A stretch of 64,000 nt of DNA from Gordoniibacillus kamchatkensis (lineage in GTDB: Bacteria > Bacillota > Bacilli > Paenibacillales > NBRC-103111). The notes beneath the pieces were generated by a model. The model saw only the letters and a list, made by a program, of their open reading frames with translations, did not search any database and had not been told where the DNA came from. Position 1 is the stretch's first letter. Every line of letters begins with the position of its first letter. The stretch lies in assembly GCF_000829455.1 (NCBI RefSeq), contig NZ_JXAK01000016.1, positions 46,556 through 110,555 on the forward strand, given 5' to 3'. This document shows positions 11,338-20,901 of the stretch, piece after piece. Both the position numbers and the translations under genes were made by a program.

Positions 11338-13362
11338 ATGAGCGAAGCGCTGAACTATATTTTAGGGCGGGAAGATCCGGCGACGTATCGCCTGCAAACA
11401 CATGCGGCGGGTCCGGGAGGTTCGCTCCCGCTCACAAGCGACATGCTGCTGCACGCGCCGAGCGGCGATTTGTTCGGCCTCAGCCAAAACGTCGGCATGG
11501 GCTGGAAGCCGGAGCGGCTGACGGGGAAGCAGGTGCTGATCCTCAGCACGCAAGGCGGGCTGCGGGCCGAAGACGGCACGCCGGTCGCCCTCGGCTACCA
11601 TACCGGCCATTGGGAAGTCGGGCTGCTGACGAAAGAGGCGGCGCTGGAAATTAGCGAGCTGGGCGGCATCCCGTTCGCCGGCTACGTGAGCGATCCTTGC
11701 GACGGGCGGTCGCAAGGAACGACGGGCATGTTCGATTCGCTGCCGTACCGCAACGACGCGGCGATGGTGTATCGGCGGCTGATCCGCTCTTTGCCGACGC
11801 GCAGCGGCGTCATCGGCATCGCGACGTGCGACAAGGGGCTGCCGGCGACGATGATCGCGCTGGCGGCGATGCGCGACTTGCCGTGCATCGTCGTGCCCGG
11901 AGGCGTGACGCTGCCGCCGACGCACGGCGAGGATGCCGGCAAAATCCAGACGATCGGAGCCCGCTACGCGCAAGGGCAAATATCGCTGCAGGAAGCGGCC
12001 GATTTGGGCTGCCGCGCCTGCGCGACGCCGGGCGGCGGCTGCCAGTTTCTAGGCACGGCGGCGACTGCCCAGGTTGTGGCAGAGGCGCTCGGCATGTCGC
12101 TGCCGCATGCCGCACTGGCGCCGTCAGGGCAGGCGCTGTGGCGGAATATCGCCCGCCAGTCGGCGCGCGCGATGTATTCCATGATAGCCGGCGGCATCCG
12201 GATGGGAGACATTTTGACGGACGCGGCCGTTGAAAATGCGATGGCGGTGCACGCCGCGTTCGGCGGCTCGACCAACTTGCTGCTTCACATTCCGGCGATG
12301 GCGCACGCGGCCGGGTGCCGCATCCCCGACGTCGGCGATTGGATCAGAATCAACAAAAGCGTCCCCCGCCTCGTCAGCGTGCTGCCGAACGGCCCGGAAT
12401 ACCATCCGACGGTGCGCGTCTTTATGGCCGGCGGCGTGCCGGAGGTGATGCTCCATCTGCGCAAGCTCGGGCTGCTCGACTTGTCGGTGCGAACGGTCGC
12501 GGGCGAGAAGCTGTCCGCCGTTCTCGACTGGTGGGAGTCGTCGGAGCGCCGGCATGCGATCCGCAAACATTTGCTGGAAGCGGACGGCGTCGATCCGGAC
12601 GACGTCATTATGAGTCCGGCCAAGGCGAAGAGCCGGGGGCTAGCGTCCACGGTTACGTTCCCGACAGGCAACATCGCCCCGGAAGGCTCGGTCATCAAAT
12701 CGACGGCGATCGATCCGGACGTCGTCGGGGCGGACGGCGTGTACCGCCACACCGGCCGGGCGAAAGTGTTCACGACGGAAAAATCGGCCATCCAGGCGAT
12801 CAAAGACGGACGGATCGCCGCCGGCGACATCATGGTGCTGATCGGCAGAGGCCCGTCCGGCACGGGCATGGAGGAAACGTATCAGCTCACTTCGGCACTC
12901 AAGCATTTGCCGTTCGGCAAATTCGTCACTCTGATTACCGACGCCCGCTTTTCCGGCGTATCGACGGGGGCGTGCATCGGCCATGTCGGACCGGAAGCGC
13001 TCGCCGGCGGCCCGATCGGCAAGCTGCGCAGCGGCGACCTGCTCGAGGTGACGATCGACCTGAACCGGCTGGAAGGAAGCGTCCATTTTATCGGGCAAGG
13101 GGAAGAGCGGTTCAGCCCGCAGGAGGGAGCGGACATTCTCGCTTCGCGCGCGCCTCATCCGGACCTCGCGCCGGACCCGCAGCTGCCCGACGATACCCGG
13201 TTATGGGCGGCGCTGCAAGCGGCGAGCGGCGGCACGTGGCGCGGCAGCGTCTACGATGTGGACCGGATCATCGAGGTGCTGAACGCCGGACGAACGTACC
13301 TTGAGCAGCGCAAACAAGCAGAGGAGAAGATGGCCGACGACACGATACAGGATGCGGAATGA
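11338..13362 (+). CDS. YjhG/YagF-type D-xylonate dehydratase (IlvD/Edd family)
   Basis: Dehydrates an aldonic acid to its 2-keto-3-deoxy acid in the cytoplasm; 674 residues, close to the 655 of E. coli YjhG, which it resembles along its whole length as far as I can recall that sequence. Three cysteines expected to hold the iron-sulfur cluster are present: C121 ([13 protein letters not shown]), C164 ([10 protein letters not shown]) and C235 ([11 protein letters not shown]). Also conserved are [39 protein letters not shown] and the C-terminal [20 protein letters not shown]. The extra length is a charged tail (about residues 645-674). D-xylonate is the likeliest substrate, but related pentonates cannot be excluded. 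No 2-keto-3-deoxy-acid aldolase lies nearby. Confidence 0.92.
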   Translation: MSEALNYILGREDPATYRLQTHAAGPGGSLPLTSDMLLHAPSGDLFGLSQNVGMGWKPERLTGKQVLILSTQGGLRAEDGTPVALGYHTGHWEVGLLTKEAALEISELGGIPFAGYVSDPCDGRSQGTTGMFDSLPYRNDAAMVYRRLIRSLPTRSGVIGIATCDKGLPATMIALAAMRDLPCIVVPGGVTLPPTHGEDAGKIQTIGARYAQGQISLQEAADLGCRACATPGGGCQFLGTAATAQVVAEALGMSLPHAALAPSGQALWRNIARQSARAMYSMIAGGIRMGDILTDAAVENAMAVHAAFGGSTNLLLHIPAMAHAAGCRIPDVGDWIRINKSVPRLVSVLPNGPEYHPTVRVFMAGGVPEVMLHLRKLGLLDLSVRTVAGEKLSAVLDWWESSERRHAIRKHLLEADGVDPDDVIMSPAKAKSRGLASTVTFPTGNIAPEGSVIKSTAIDPDVVGADGVYRHTGRAKVFTTEKSAIQAIKDGRIAAGDIMVLIGRGPSGTGMEETYQLTSALKHLPFGKFVTLITDARFSGVSTGACIGHVGPEALAGGPIGKLRSGDLLEVTIDLNRLEGSVHFIGQGEERFSPQEGADILASRAPHPDLAPDPQLPDDTRLWAALQAASGGTWRGSVYDVDRIIEVLNAGRTYLEQRKQAEEKMADDTIQDAE

Positions 13363-13472
13363 CGAGGAATGGGCATGTGCCATGAACAAAACTGTTTCCC
13401 CGCATCGGCCGCCCGTACCGGCCGCTTTAATCTAGCCAGTAATTCGCGATTCGCGGGAAAGGAGATGCCAAG

Positions 13473-14447
13473 ATGCGGCTCGGGCTTTCCGTGTATGGCA
13501 CGACTTTCAGCATGGGCATCGACCCGGCGTCGGGACGCTCCGCAATCAAGCCGAAGGAGCTGATCGACCAGGCGGCCTCTCTCGGTCTGGAAGGCGTGGA
13601 GTTCCCGATCTCCCTGCTTCGGGACGAAGACGCCGCGGGCGTAGCCCGTTACGCGCGCGAGCGCGACATGTTTATCGGCCTGGAGACGACGGGCTTCGAT
13701 CCCGGGCATTTGGCGGAGGCGCTGCATTTGGCGGCGCGAATGGGCGTCCCGACGCTGCGCACGATCGTAGGCGGCGCAAAGCTTGGCGGAGACAGGCGGT
13801 CTTTGGCCGGGAAGTGGCAGCCGTTTTTGGAAAGCGCTCTCCGCGGGCTGAGCGAAGCGGCGGCAGCCGCCGAGCAGATGAGGGTCAACCTCGCCGTGGA
13901 AAACCATCAGGACCTCGCTTCCGAGGAACTGTCCTGGCTGTGCGAAACGATTGATTCTCCGTACTTCGGCGCCGTTTTCGACACGGGCAGCGCGCTCGCC
14001 ACCGCCGAAGAGCCGGGCGATTACGCCAGGGCAATCGCCGGCTATATCAAGCACGTTCATTTGAAGGACTACTCGCTCTATATCAGCGAAGAGGGCTACC
14101 GCTTGGTCCGCTGCCCGCTCGGGCAAGGAGCGGTCGATATTCCGGCGCTGTTAGCGCTGTTTGCGGAGCGGTGTCCGGACGTCACGATGTCGCTGGAAAT
14201 CGGGGCGCTGGAGGCGAGGCACGTGCGGGCGCTTGCAGACGACTATTGGCCGGACTATCCGCCCCGCTCGGCGGCGCAATTCGCCCGCCTGTGGCGGTTC
14301 GTGCAAACGAATGCGAAGCCGCCCGGCGACTGGCGCACCCCTTACGAGCGGGGCGAGCCGGCGGAGTCGATCATGGCGTACGAGACCGGGCAATTGGACG
14401 CAAGCGTGGCTTATATTCGGCAGGCGCTGCGCACATTTCAAGCTTGA
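13473..14447 (+). CDS. Xylose isomerase-like TIM-barrel protein, copy 2
   Basis: 324 residues, clearly paralogous to the protein at 9549-10520. The shared blocks are VGGAKxGGDRR, LAVENHQDLASEEL, DTGxxLATAEEP, EEGYRLVRxPLGQG, GALEARHVR and GDWRTPxERG. The same metal-ligand type Glu, Asp, His and Glu residues are kept, so both copies should be active. GGAAAGGAGATG precedes ATG 13473 after a 110-base gap that contains no other gene. Having two copies either side of the dehydratase suggests they act on two related intermediates or stereoisomers of the same pathway. Confidence 0.85.
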   Translation: MRLGLSVYGTTFSMGIDPASGRSAIKPKELIDQAASLGLEGVEFPISLLRDEDAAGVARYARERDMFIGLETTGFDPGHLAEALHLAARMGVPTLRTIVGGAKLGGDRRSLAGKWQPFLESALRGLSEAAAAAEQMRVNLAVENHQDLASEELSWLCETIDSPYFGAVFDTGSALATAEEPGDYARAIAGYIKHVHLKDYSLYISEEGYRLVRCPLGQGAVDIPALLALFAERCPDVTMSLEIGALEARHVRALADDYWPDYPPRSAAQFARLWRFVQTNAKPPGDWRTPYERGEPAESIMAYETGQLDASVAYIRQALRTFQA

Positions 14448-14485
14448 CATCCCCAGGTTCAACCGAAACCGAATGGAGGGATACC

Positions 14486-15850
14486 ATGTTCAAAAAAGCA
14501 TTGTCGCTTCCGGTCATTGCAGCGCTAACGCTCGCCGCCGCCGGCTGCAGCTCCGGCGGGGGCAGCACTGCGAACGCGCCTGCCTCGGGCTCGGCCGGCT
14601 CGACCACGAGCGCGCCCGCCGCATCGACCGATGCCGGCAAAGCGGGCGCTTCGGGCGCCGCTGCGGCCAAGACGAAGCTGGTGTTCTGGGATAAGTCGGA
14701 GTATGTGAAGGAATACAACGAGCTGCAGAAGGAGAGAGTCGCGCAGTTTTCCAAGGAATTCAATGTCGACGTGGAATACGTCGCGATCCCGCCGGCGGAC
14801 CTGAAGACGAAGCTGCTCGCCGCCATCGAGGCGGGCAATCCGCCGGATTTGCTGCTCGCCGACGATTTTGTCGCCAAGCAGTTCGTCGGCAACAAGCAGC
14901 TGGTGGAAATATCGGACATTTTGAAGAAATACGACTTCCGCGAAGACTCCAAGAAGTACGCCTACGCCTTGGAGGGCTGGTACGAGATTCCGGTTTATCA
15001 CAACCCGAACGTCATGTACGTGCGCAAAGACAAGCTGGAAGAGAAGAAGCTGGATCCGCCGAAAACGTGGGACGACATCAAAAAAGTGGCGCAAGCGATC
15101 AACGACCCGAAAAACAATTTCTATGGCCTCGGCTTCCAGCTCGGCGGCGGCGGCGATTCGGAAGGCCGGATCAGCGACCTCATCCGCACGTACGGCACCG
15201 ATCTCGTCGATAAAGACGGCAAAGTGACGGTGAACACACCGGAAGCGCTCGAAGCGATCAAGATGGACGCCAGCTTTTTCACGGAAAAGCTCGTTCCGGC
15301 GAGCGCCGTAACCGGCGACGATTCCTGGAACAACACCGCTTACTTGGCGGGCACAGTCGGCATCGTCTTCAACTCCAGCAGCATCTATGCGGCGATGCGC
15401 AACGATAAGCCGGACCTGTTGCAAAAAACGCTGATCCTTCCTTGGCCGGCCGGGCCGAAGCGGCAGTTCGGCTCCGGCGGGGGCACCGTATTCGTCATGT
15501 TCAGCAAAGGCAAAAATCTCGACAACGCCAAAAAATATATCGATTATTTCTTCAACAAAGATTTTTACGGGAAGCTGATCGAGAAGCTGAACGGCCTCGC
15601 CGTGCCGGTGCTGAACGGCTACGAGAACACGGAGTTTTGGCAGCGGCCGGAAAACAAAGGCTGGTTCGAGGCGTCGAAAAACATCGTTCCGCTCGGCGAC
15701 CCCGGCCCTCCGGACGCGCGCGCTTCGCAGGTTGTGAGTGAGAACGTTTTGTCGAAAGCGGTGCAAAGCATCGTCGTGAATAAGGTAGATCCGCAAAAGG
15801 CGCTGGACGCGATCGAACAAGGCTATAAGAAGGTGTACGAGAAAAAATAA
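14486..15850 (+). CDS. Sugar ABC importer, solute-binding lipoprotein (family 1)
   Basis: 454 residues. Signal peptide with lipobox LTLAAAGC, so Cys20 or thereabouts is lipidated; a low-complexity Ser/Ala/Gly tether follows to about residue 60. The mature domain starts KLVFWDKSEYVKEYN and has typical family 1 features (AAIEAGNPPDLLLADD, PVYHNPNVMYVRKDKL, PKTWDDIKKVAQAIND). GGAGGGATACC precedes ATG 14486. Two permease genes follow directly; no dedicated ATPase is present, as is usual where a shared MsmK-type ATPase serves several importers. Likely brings the sugar, sugar acid or oligosaccharide consumed by the upstream enzymes. Confidence 0.92.
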   Translation: MFKKALSLPVIAALTLAAAGCSSGGGSTANAPASGSAGSTTSAPAASTDAGKAGASGAAAAKTKLVFWDKSEYVKEYNELQKERVAQFSKEFNVDVEYVAIPPADLKTKLLAAIEAGNPPDLLLADDFVAKQFVGNKQLVEISDILKKYDFREDSKKYAYALEGWYEIPVYHNPNVMYVRKDKLEEKKLDPPKTWDDIKKVAQAINDPKNNFYGLGFQLGGGGDSEGRISDLIRTYGTDLVDKDGKVTVNTPEALEAIKMDASFFTEKLVPASAVTGDDSWNNTAYLAGTVGIVFNSSSIYAAMRNDKPDLLQKTLILPWPAGPKRQFGSGGGTVFVMFSKGKNLDNAKKYIDYFFNKDFYGKLIEKLNGLAVPVLNGYENTEFWQRPENKGWFEASKNIVPLGDPGPPDARASQVVSENVLSKAVQSIVVNKVDPQKALDAIEQGYKKVYEKK

Positions 15851-15888
15851 CCGGAGCAGGCGTATGTTCCGCTGGGGCTGGTGGTAAC

Positions 15889-16767
15889 GTGCTGCAATCC
15901 AATCGAAGAAGCGAACTCGCGCTCGGGTATGCGTCGGTCATGCCGATCATCATCGTCATTTTCGTGGTGATCGGCATTCCTTTCGTCAGCGCGCTCTACT
16001 TGAGCCTGACCGACAAAACGGTAGGCGCCGACGCCCATTTTATCGGGTTCGCCAACTATAAGGAAATTTTCTCCGATCCGATTTACTGGAAAGTGCTGAA
16101 AAACACGTTCGTTTATTTTATTACTGACGTCGTGTTCAAGCTCATTTTCGGGATGATTTTCGCCTTGACATTGAACCAGCCTTTTTTCGGCAGGTCCGTC
16201 GTGCGGGTGCTGTTCCTCGTGCCGTGGGCCATATCCGGTCTGGTCGCGGCGCTGACATGGAAATGGATGTACAACGACACGTACGGCATCTTCAATCAGC
16301 TGCTGCTCGACATCGGCCTCATTCAGACGCCGATCGCCTGGCTTAGCGGGCCAAACATCGCCTTGGTATCGGTCATTATCGTCAACATTTGGCGCGGCAT
16401 ACCGTTTTTTCTGTTCAGCATTCTCGGCGGCCTGCAGACGATCGACCGGCAGCTGTACGAAGCGGCGAAAATCGACGGGGCGGGCCCGATCCGCCAGTTT
16501 TTCTCGGTCACGATTCCTTCCATCAGCTCGGTCATCGTCATTACGACGATGCTGTCGTCGATATGGACGTTCAACGATTTTGAAAACATTTTTCTCATTA
16601 CCGGCGGAGGGCCTTTGTACAATTCGGCGGTCATCTCCGTCTACACGTACGAGACGGCGTTTCTCCAAAACAATATGGGCAAATCGCTCAGCGTCGCCGG
16701 CTCGATTATCCCGATCCTGCTCGTGCTCATGTATATCATGACGCGCAAGCTGGCAAAAGACGACTGA
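15889..16767 (+). CDS. Sugar ABC importer permease, MalF type
   Basis: About 292 residues, six predicted membrane helices. The cytoplasmic EAA loop that docks to the ATPase is present (YEAAKIDGAGPIRQFFSVTIP, about residue 190). The helix region begins ALGYASVMPIIIVIFVVIGIP. GTG 15889 is the first usable start in frame; its ribosome binding site is weak, which is unusual here and leaves the exact start uncertain. Pairs with the MalG-type permease that begins 18 bases after its stop. Confidence 0.9.
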   Translation: MLQSNRRSELALGYASVMPIIIVIFVVIGIPFVSALYLSLTDKTVGADAHFIGFANYKEIFSDPIYWKVLKNTFVYFITDVVFKLIFGMIFALTLNQPFFGRSVVRVLFLVPWAISGLVAALTWKWMYNDTYGIFNQLLLDIGLIQTPIAWLSGPNIALVSVIIVNIWRGIPFFLFSILGGLQTIDRQLYEAAKIDGAGPIRQFFSVTIPSISSVIVITTMLSSIWTFNDFENIFLITGGGPLYNSAVISVYTYETAFLQNNMGKSLSVAGSIIPILLVLMYIMTRKLAKDD

Positions 16768-16785
16768 GGGAGGTGGTGGCTCGAG

Positions 16786-17633
16786 ATGAGGGCATCCGCC
16801 AGGCGCTTGCGCGCCGTGCGCAAACATGCGCTGATTTACGCGATCGTCGTCGTCGGCTTGATCTGGACGCTGTTCCCCTCTACTGGATGGTGAAAACGTC
16901 GTTCACCCCCAACGACAAAATGTACGATACGAAGCCCAGCCTCATTCCGGCGCAAGTGACGACGAAGCATTACAGCGATCTGTTTACGCAAACGAAATTT
17001 ATGACGAATATCAAAAACAGCTTGACGGTATCTTCGCTGGCGACGCTGCTGTCGCTGACGATCAGCATTTTCGGTTCCTACAGCTTGACGCGGCTCAAGT
17101 TTCACGGGCGCAAGTTCGTGACGAGAAGCATTATCGTTTGTTACCTGATGCCGGCGTCGGTGCTGTTCATCCCGATGTACGTGCTCGTCAGCAAGCTCGG
17201 CTTCGCCGACAACAAGTTCGGCCTGCTCATCATCTACCCGACCTTTATCGTGCCGTATTGCTGCTACATGCTGCTGAGCTACTTCAAAGCGATCCCGCGG
17301 GCGCTGGAAGAAGCGGCGCTCATCGACGGCTGCACCCGGCTGCAAACGCTGCGCAAAATCGTTCTGCCCATTGCGGCGCCGGGCATCGCCGTCGTAGCGA
17401 CGTTCGCCTTCACGATGTCGTGGAACGAGTTTCTGTACGCGCTCGTCGTGACGACGAGCCCGAGCCAACAAACAGCGATGATCGGCATCGCCAGCTTCAA
17501 GTTTTCCGATTCGTTCATTTGGGGGCTGCTCATGAGCTCGTCGGTCATTGCCTCCATCCCGGCTTTAATCCTGTACCTCGGCGCGCAAAGCTTCGTCATC
17601 GGCGGACTGGCCGACGGCGGCGCGAAATATTGA
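16786..17633 (+). pseudogene. Sugar ABC importer permease, MalG type, frameshifted near the N-terminus
   Basis: About 283 residues with six helices and the EAA loop EEAALIDGCTRLQTLRKIVLP. GGGAGGTGG (16768-16776) points to ATG 16786, whose frame gives MRASARRLRAVRKHALIYAI and continues through the first helix to LIWTLFP; the rest of the protein (LYWMVKTSFTPNDK onward) is in another frame. Adding one C to the four-C run 16875-16878 joins the two as TLFPLYWMVKTSF. The gene is probably intact in the organism. Last gene of the sugar-acid operon; a terminator follows. Confidence 0.88.
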
Positions 17634-17644
17634 GGCGAGTCAGC

Positions 17645-17690
17645 AAAAAAACGCATGCGCAGCGAACGGTTGCTGCCCGTGCGTTTTTTT
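17645..17690 (+). terminator. Rho-independent terminator of the sugar-acid operon
   Basis: AAAAAAACGCA pairs with TGCGTTTTTTT, with an additional inner stem GCAGC/GCTGC; the seven-T tract ends it. It lies 12 bases after the last permease stop. Confidence 0.8.
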
Positions 17691-17817
17691 GGCTGCGTTG
17701 CCCTCCTATGGCCCGAAAGAGCTATTTGCGTCTCCTTCAGCGCGGATCGGTCATGTTCCCGGGCCATGTCCCATATAGTTTCAAGTAACGCGGAAACATG
17801 GTATGGAGGTGATCGCG

Positions 17818-20028
17818 ATGAGCTCGGGAGAGGAGACGGAGCAGCTCAATTTGCATATTACGGGAATGACTTGTGCCGCTTGTTCGGCCCGGATTGAGAA
17901 AGTCGTCGGCAAACTTCACGGCGTCAAACAAATTTCCGTTAACTTGGCGACGGGAAGCGCCGCTATCGTTATTGAACCGTCGGCCATACAGAAAGAGCAT
18001 ATCGTCGGGAGGATCGAGCAGCTCGGATATGGCGCCAAACTAAAGGAGGAACGGAATAATGATGCTGAGGCCGGAACGGCAACGCCAACGAAGCTCATTT
18101 GGTCTGCAATTTTAACCTTCCCCCTATTGTGGGCAATGGTCCGGCATTATTCGTTTACTTCAGGCCTATGGGTGCCTGAAATATTTCTGAAGCCGTGGTT
18201 TCAATGGCTCTTGGCGACTCCCGTCCAATTTGTGCTGGGCCGCGACTTTTATTTTCGCGCCTGGCAAGCTCTGAAAAACAGAACGGCCAATATGGATGTG
18301 CTCGTCGCCATAAGTACTACCGCCGCTTATTTTTACAGCCATTTTGTGGCCATCCGGTCCCTTCGCTCCGCCTTTGTTAACCCTCACGCGGTTTATTTCG
18401 AGACAAGCGCCATGATCATTACGGTCGTGCTGCTGGGCAAATGGCTGGAGGCATCGGCCAAACGAAGGACGCTGCAAGCCATAAGCAGGCTGCGATCGAT
18501 GCAGGTTGGCACGGTCAAGGTGCTCCGCGAAGGGAAAGAGACTTCTGTCCCGCCAGATGCCGTCCGGATTGGCGATCACATCGTCATAGATCCCGGCGAT
18601 TCCGTTCCGGTGGACGGACAAGTCGTCGCAGGAAGTTCCGCGCTTGACGAATCCCTGCTTACGGGGGAGGCTGTGCCTTCCGAGAAAAGCCCCGGCGACA
18701 AGGTGGCGGCAGGAATTCGCAACGTAACCGGAAGGCTGGTGGTGAAAGCTACGGCGGTGGGCGATCAGACAGCGCTTGGCAAAATGATACGCCTGATGGA
18801 GGAAGCGCAGCTGTCGAAGGCCGACATTCAACGGCTCGCGGATCGGATGGCGGCTGTTTTTGTTCCCGTGGTGCTTGTTTTGGCCGTTTCGACATTTTGC
18901 CTATGGATGTTCTGGCTGGAGCCGGGCCATGTTGGCGGAGCTCTGTTCAAGGCGATGGCGGTACTGGTGATCGCTTGCCCCTGTGCGCTCGGCCTGGCAA
19001 CTCCTACGTCCGTCCTTGTGGGCACAGGCCGCGCTGCGGAAGCCGGAATCCTGTTTAAAGAAGGGAAACATATGGAACAGCTTCAGCGGGTAGGAGCCGT
19101 GCTTTTCGATAAGACAGGCACATTGACAACCGGAACCCCTCGGGTCACGGAGTTGATCGGCCATGGGCGCAGCGACCGCCAGCTTCTGCGTTTATTGGCA
19201 GCAGCCGAAGCTTTGTCGGAGCACCCGTACGCGAAAGCAGTCGTCAAGGAAGCGCAAAAGAGAGGGATCCAAATCCCGAGTCCGGACGAGTACGAGCCGT
19301 TATCCGGGCAAGGAGTGAGGGCTTTGGCAGACGGCCATGAGATTGTCATCGGCTCCAAAAAGCTATTGAATCGGTGCGGGGTCCCGATCGAAGCGAACGT
19401 GGAGCAGGCGCTTCGGCTGGAAGCGGAGGGGAGGACCGTCCTCTTCACAGCTGTTGATGGGAATTTTGCCGGAATCGTCGCCTTAGCGGATACGGTCAAA
19501 GCGGCAGCCCCCCAAGCCGTAAGAAGGCTAAAGAGGATGGGGATCAGAGTCATCATGGTCACAGGGGATAACCGGCGTACAGCGGATGTGATCGCGTCGA
19601 AAGCCGGAATTGCTGAAGTGCATAGCGAAATGCTGCCGGACGACAAGGTAAAGCTGGTTCGAAGGCTGCAGCAAAGAGGGGAGCGCGTAGCCATGGTCGG
19701 GGACGGAATCAACGATGCACCCGCTTTGGCGGCGGCCGACATTGGCATTGCCATCGGAACGGGGACGGAAATCGCCAAAGACGCGGCGGACATCAATTTG
19801 CTTCATAGCGATGTGAATCGAGTGGCAGATGCGATTGTGATCAGCCGGAAAACGATGCGAAATATTCGGCAAAACCTGGCCTTTGCCCTTGTCTATAACG
19901 TGCTGGCGATTCCTTTAGCTTTCATGGGCTGGTTCGCGCCTTGGGTTGCGGGTACGGCGATGGCGTTCAGTTCGGTTTCGGTCGTTTCCAATGCGTTGCG
20001 GTTAAAGCGGGCGTCGTGGCGAAAGTGA
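17818..20028 (+). CDS. copA: Copper-exporting P1B-type ATPase (CopA)
   Basis: Pumps Cu(I) out of the cytoplasm using ATP; about 736 residues. Order of features: one N-terminal metal-binding domain with GMTCAACS near residue 16; membrane helices; actuator loop with LLTGEAVPSEK; transport-site CPC in VIACPCALGLATPTSV; phosphorylated Asp in LFDKTGTLTTGTPRV; nucleotide-binding SEHPYAKAV; hinge GDGINDAPALAAADIG; C-terminal YN and MxxSS copper-binding residues. Only one metal-binding domain is present where many homologues have two. GGAGGTGATCGCG precedes ATG 17818. No csoR or copZ gene is adjacent, so its regulator must lie elsewhere. Confidence 0.94.
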   Translation: MSSGEETEQLNLHITGMTCAACSARIEKVVGKLHGVKQISVNLATGSAAIVIEPSAIQKEHIVGRIEQLGYGAKLKEERNNDAEAGTATPTKLIWSAILTFPLLWAMVRHYSFTSGLWVPEIFLKPWFQWLLATPVQFVLGRDFYFRAWQALKNRTANMDVLVAISTTAAYFYSHFVAIRSLRSAFVNPHAVYFETSAMIITVVLLGKWLEASAKRRTLQAISRLRSMQVGTVKVLREGKETSVPPDAVRIGDHIVIDPGDSVPVDGQVVAGSSALDESLLTGEAVPSEKSPGDKVAAGIRNVTGRLVVKATAVGDQTALGKMIRLMEEAQLSKADIQRLADRMAAVFVPVVLVLAVSTFCLWMFWLEPGHVGGALFKAMAVLVIACPCALGLATPTSVLVGTGRAAEAGILFKEGKHMEQLQRVGAVLFDKTGTLTTGTPRVTELIGHGRSDRQLLRLLAAAEALSEHPYAKAVVKEAQKRGIQIPSPDEYEPLSGQGVRALADGHEIVIGSKKLLNRCGVPIEANVEQALRLEAEGRTVLFTAVDGNFAGIVALADTVKAAAPQAVRRLKRMGIRVIMVTGDNRRTADVIASKAGIAEVHSEMLPDDKVKLVRRLQQRGERVAMVGDGINDAPALAAADIGIAIGTGTEIAKDAADINLLHSDVNRVADAIVISRKTMRNIRQNLAFALVYNVLAIPLAFMGWFAPWVAGTAMAFSSVSVVSNALRLKRASWRK

Positions 20029-20071
20029 GGGGATGCATGATCAAAAAAGACTGAAAATTACCAAATATAGC

Positions 20072-20100
20072 TTGATGTTCGACAATTTGTCATGTAATAT
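20072..20100 (+). promoter_or_regulatory. Probable promoter of the chemotaxis operon
   Basis: -35 TTGATG (20072-20077) and -10 TAATAT (20095-20100), 17 bases apart, ending about 50 bases before the riboswitch. Confidence 0.45.
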
Positions 20101-20149
20101 TGAGTAGAGAAATATCAAAAAATGTCGAAAAAAATGAATCGAAAGTCGC

Positions 20150-20240
20150 AATCCATTGATAAAGGCAAACTTATCGAAAGATAAGGACGCAAAACCACGG
20201 GTCTAAAGCGGATGCCAAGATAGCCGGGTTACCATGGGGG
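20150..20240 (+). promoter_or_regulatory. Cyclic di-GMP-I riboswitch (GEMM-I)
   Basis: Aptamer that binds c-di-GMP in the leader RNA. The conserved blocks are all present in order: GGCAAAC, a 6-bp stem CTTATC/GATAAG closed by a GAAA tetraloop, GGACGCAAAACCACGGGTCTAAA, then GCCGGGTTACC. The outer helix CCAT (about 20153) pairs with ATGG (about 20234). A terminator follows after about a dozen bases, so ligand binding probably decides between read-through and termination before cheW. Confidence 0.92.
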
Positions 20241-20250
20241 AATGAGAAGA

Positions 20251-20282
20251 AGCTGCCCCTGCCAAGCGGGGGCAGTTTTTTT
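20251..20282 (+). terminator. Terminator in the riboswitch expression platform
   Basis: CTGCCCC pairs with GGGGCAG around a short loop, followed by seven T. Its position directly after the aptamer makes it the likely regulated terminator. Confidence 0.85.
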
Positions 20283-20287
20283 ACCGT

Positions 20288-20370
20288 TACAGAATGTTTA
20301 AGTTCTGTGAAGCGATAAAGCGAACAGAAGAACATTCTTTACGGCATGGAAAGCTTCCGCTAAACGCGGC
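20288..20370 (+). repeat. Structured leader element shared with 47064-47140
   Basis: GAATGTT and AACATTC form an outer stem enclosing TTCTGT/ACAGAA around a loop containing AAGCGATAAAG. The same order of blocks (TGTTTAA, TTC, AAGCG, TAAAG, CATG, AAAGCTTCC) recurs at 47064-47140. It lies between the riboswitch terminator and cheW. Confidence 0.45.
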
Positions 20371-20459
20371 CGCTCATCGTCGAGAAGGCTTCGAAAGAAG
20401 CTTTTCTTACTCCGTCACAATGCCGGCGGGGGCCAATTCGAACCGAGGAGGAAGGCAAT

Positions 20460-20888
20460 ATGCAGGTGACCGAGCAGGAGCAGTATATCGAATTTGGCAT
20501 CGGCAACGAACGATACGCCATTCGTATCCAGGATATCCACGAAATCATCAAGATGCAGGATATTACGCACATCCCCAACGTTATGCCCTATGTGAAAGGG
20601 GTCATTAATTTGCGGGGAAAAATCGTGCCGGTCATCAGTCTTCGCCATTTGTTCGGCCTCGACCAGGAGACGGATTCCAAAAATACGAGAATTGTGGTCG
20701 TTAATCATCAGGAAGATACCGTCGGCATTATCGTCGACCGCGTCAATAAAGTAACGACTTTCTCCGATATTCAGCTTCCGCCGGACCGAGTCGGGGGGAT
20801 CGACGGCAACTTCTTCGTCGGCATCGGCCTGACGGGCGGCGGACTTGTCGGCATTTTGAAGCTGGACACGGTCCTGCTGCATGAATAG
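20460..20888 (+). CDS. cheW: Chemotaxis coupling protein CheW
   Basis: 142 residues made of a single CheW domain that bridges chemoreceptors to the CheA kinase in the membrane-associated array. Visible landmarks: YIEFGIGNERYAIRIQDIHE at the start, NVMPYVKGVINLRGKIVPVI in the core, and a final VGILKLDTVLL. GAGGAGGAAGGCAAT precedes ATG 20460. First gene after the c-di-GMP riboswitch; its stop lies 13 bases before the likely cheA start. Confidence 0.95.
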   Translation: MQVTEQEQYIEFGIGNERYAIRIQDIHEIIKMQDITHIPNVMPYVKGVINLRGKIVPVISLRHLFGLDQETDSKNTRIVVVNHQEDTVGIIVDRVNKVTTFSDIQLPPDRVGGIDGNFFVGIGLTGGGLVGILKLDTVLLHE

Positions 20889-20901
20889 GAGTGACGGCGC
20901 G

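Noticed and set aside
14171..14485. Upstream extension of the sugar-binding lipoprotein frame
   Set aside because: It overlaps the TIM-barrel gene in another frame and would bury the signal peptide and lipobox; ATG 14486 has a proper ribosome binding site.
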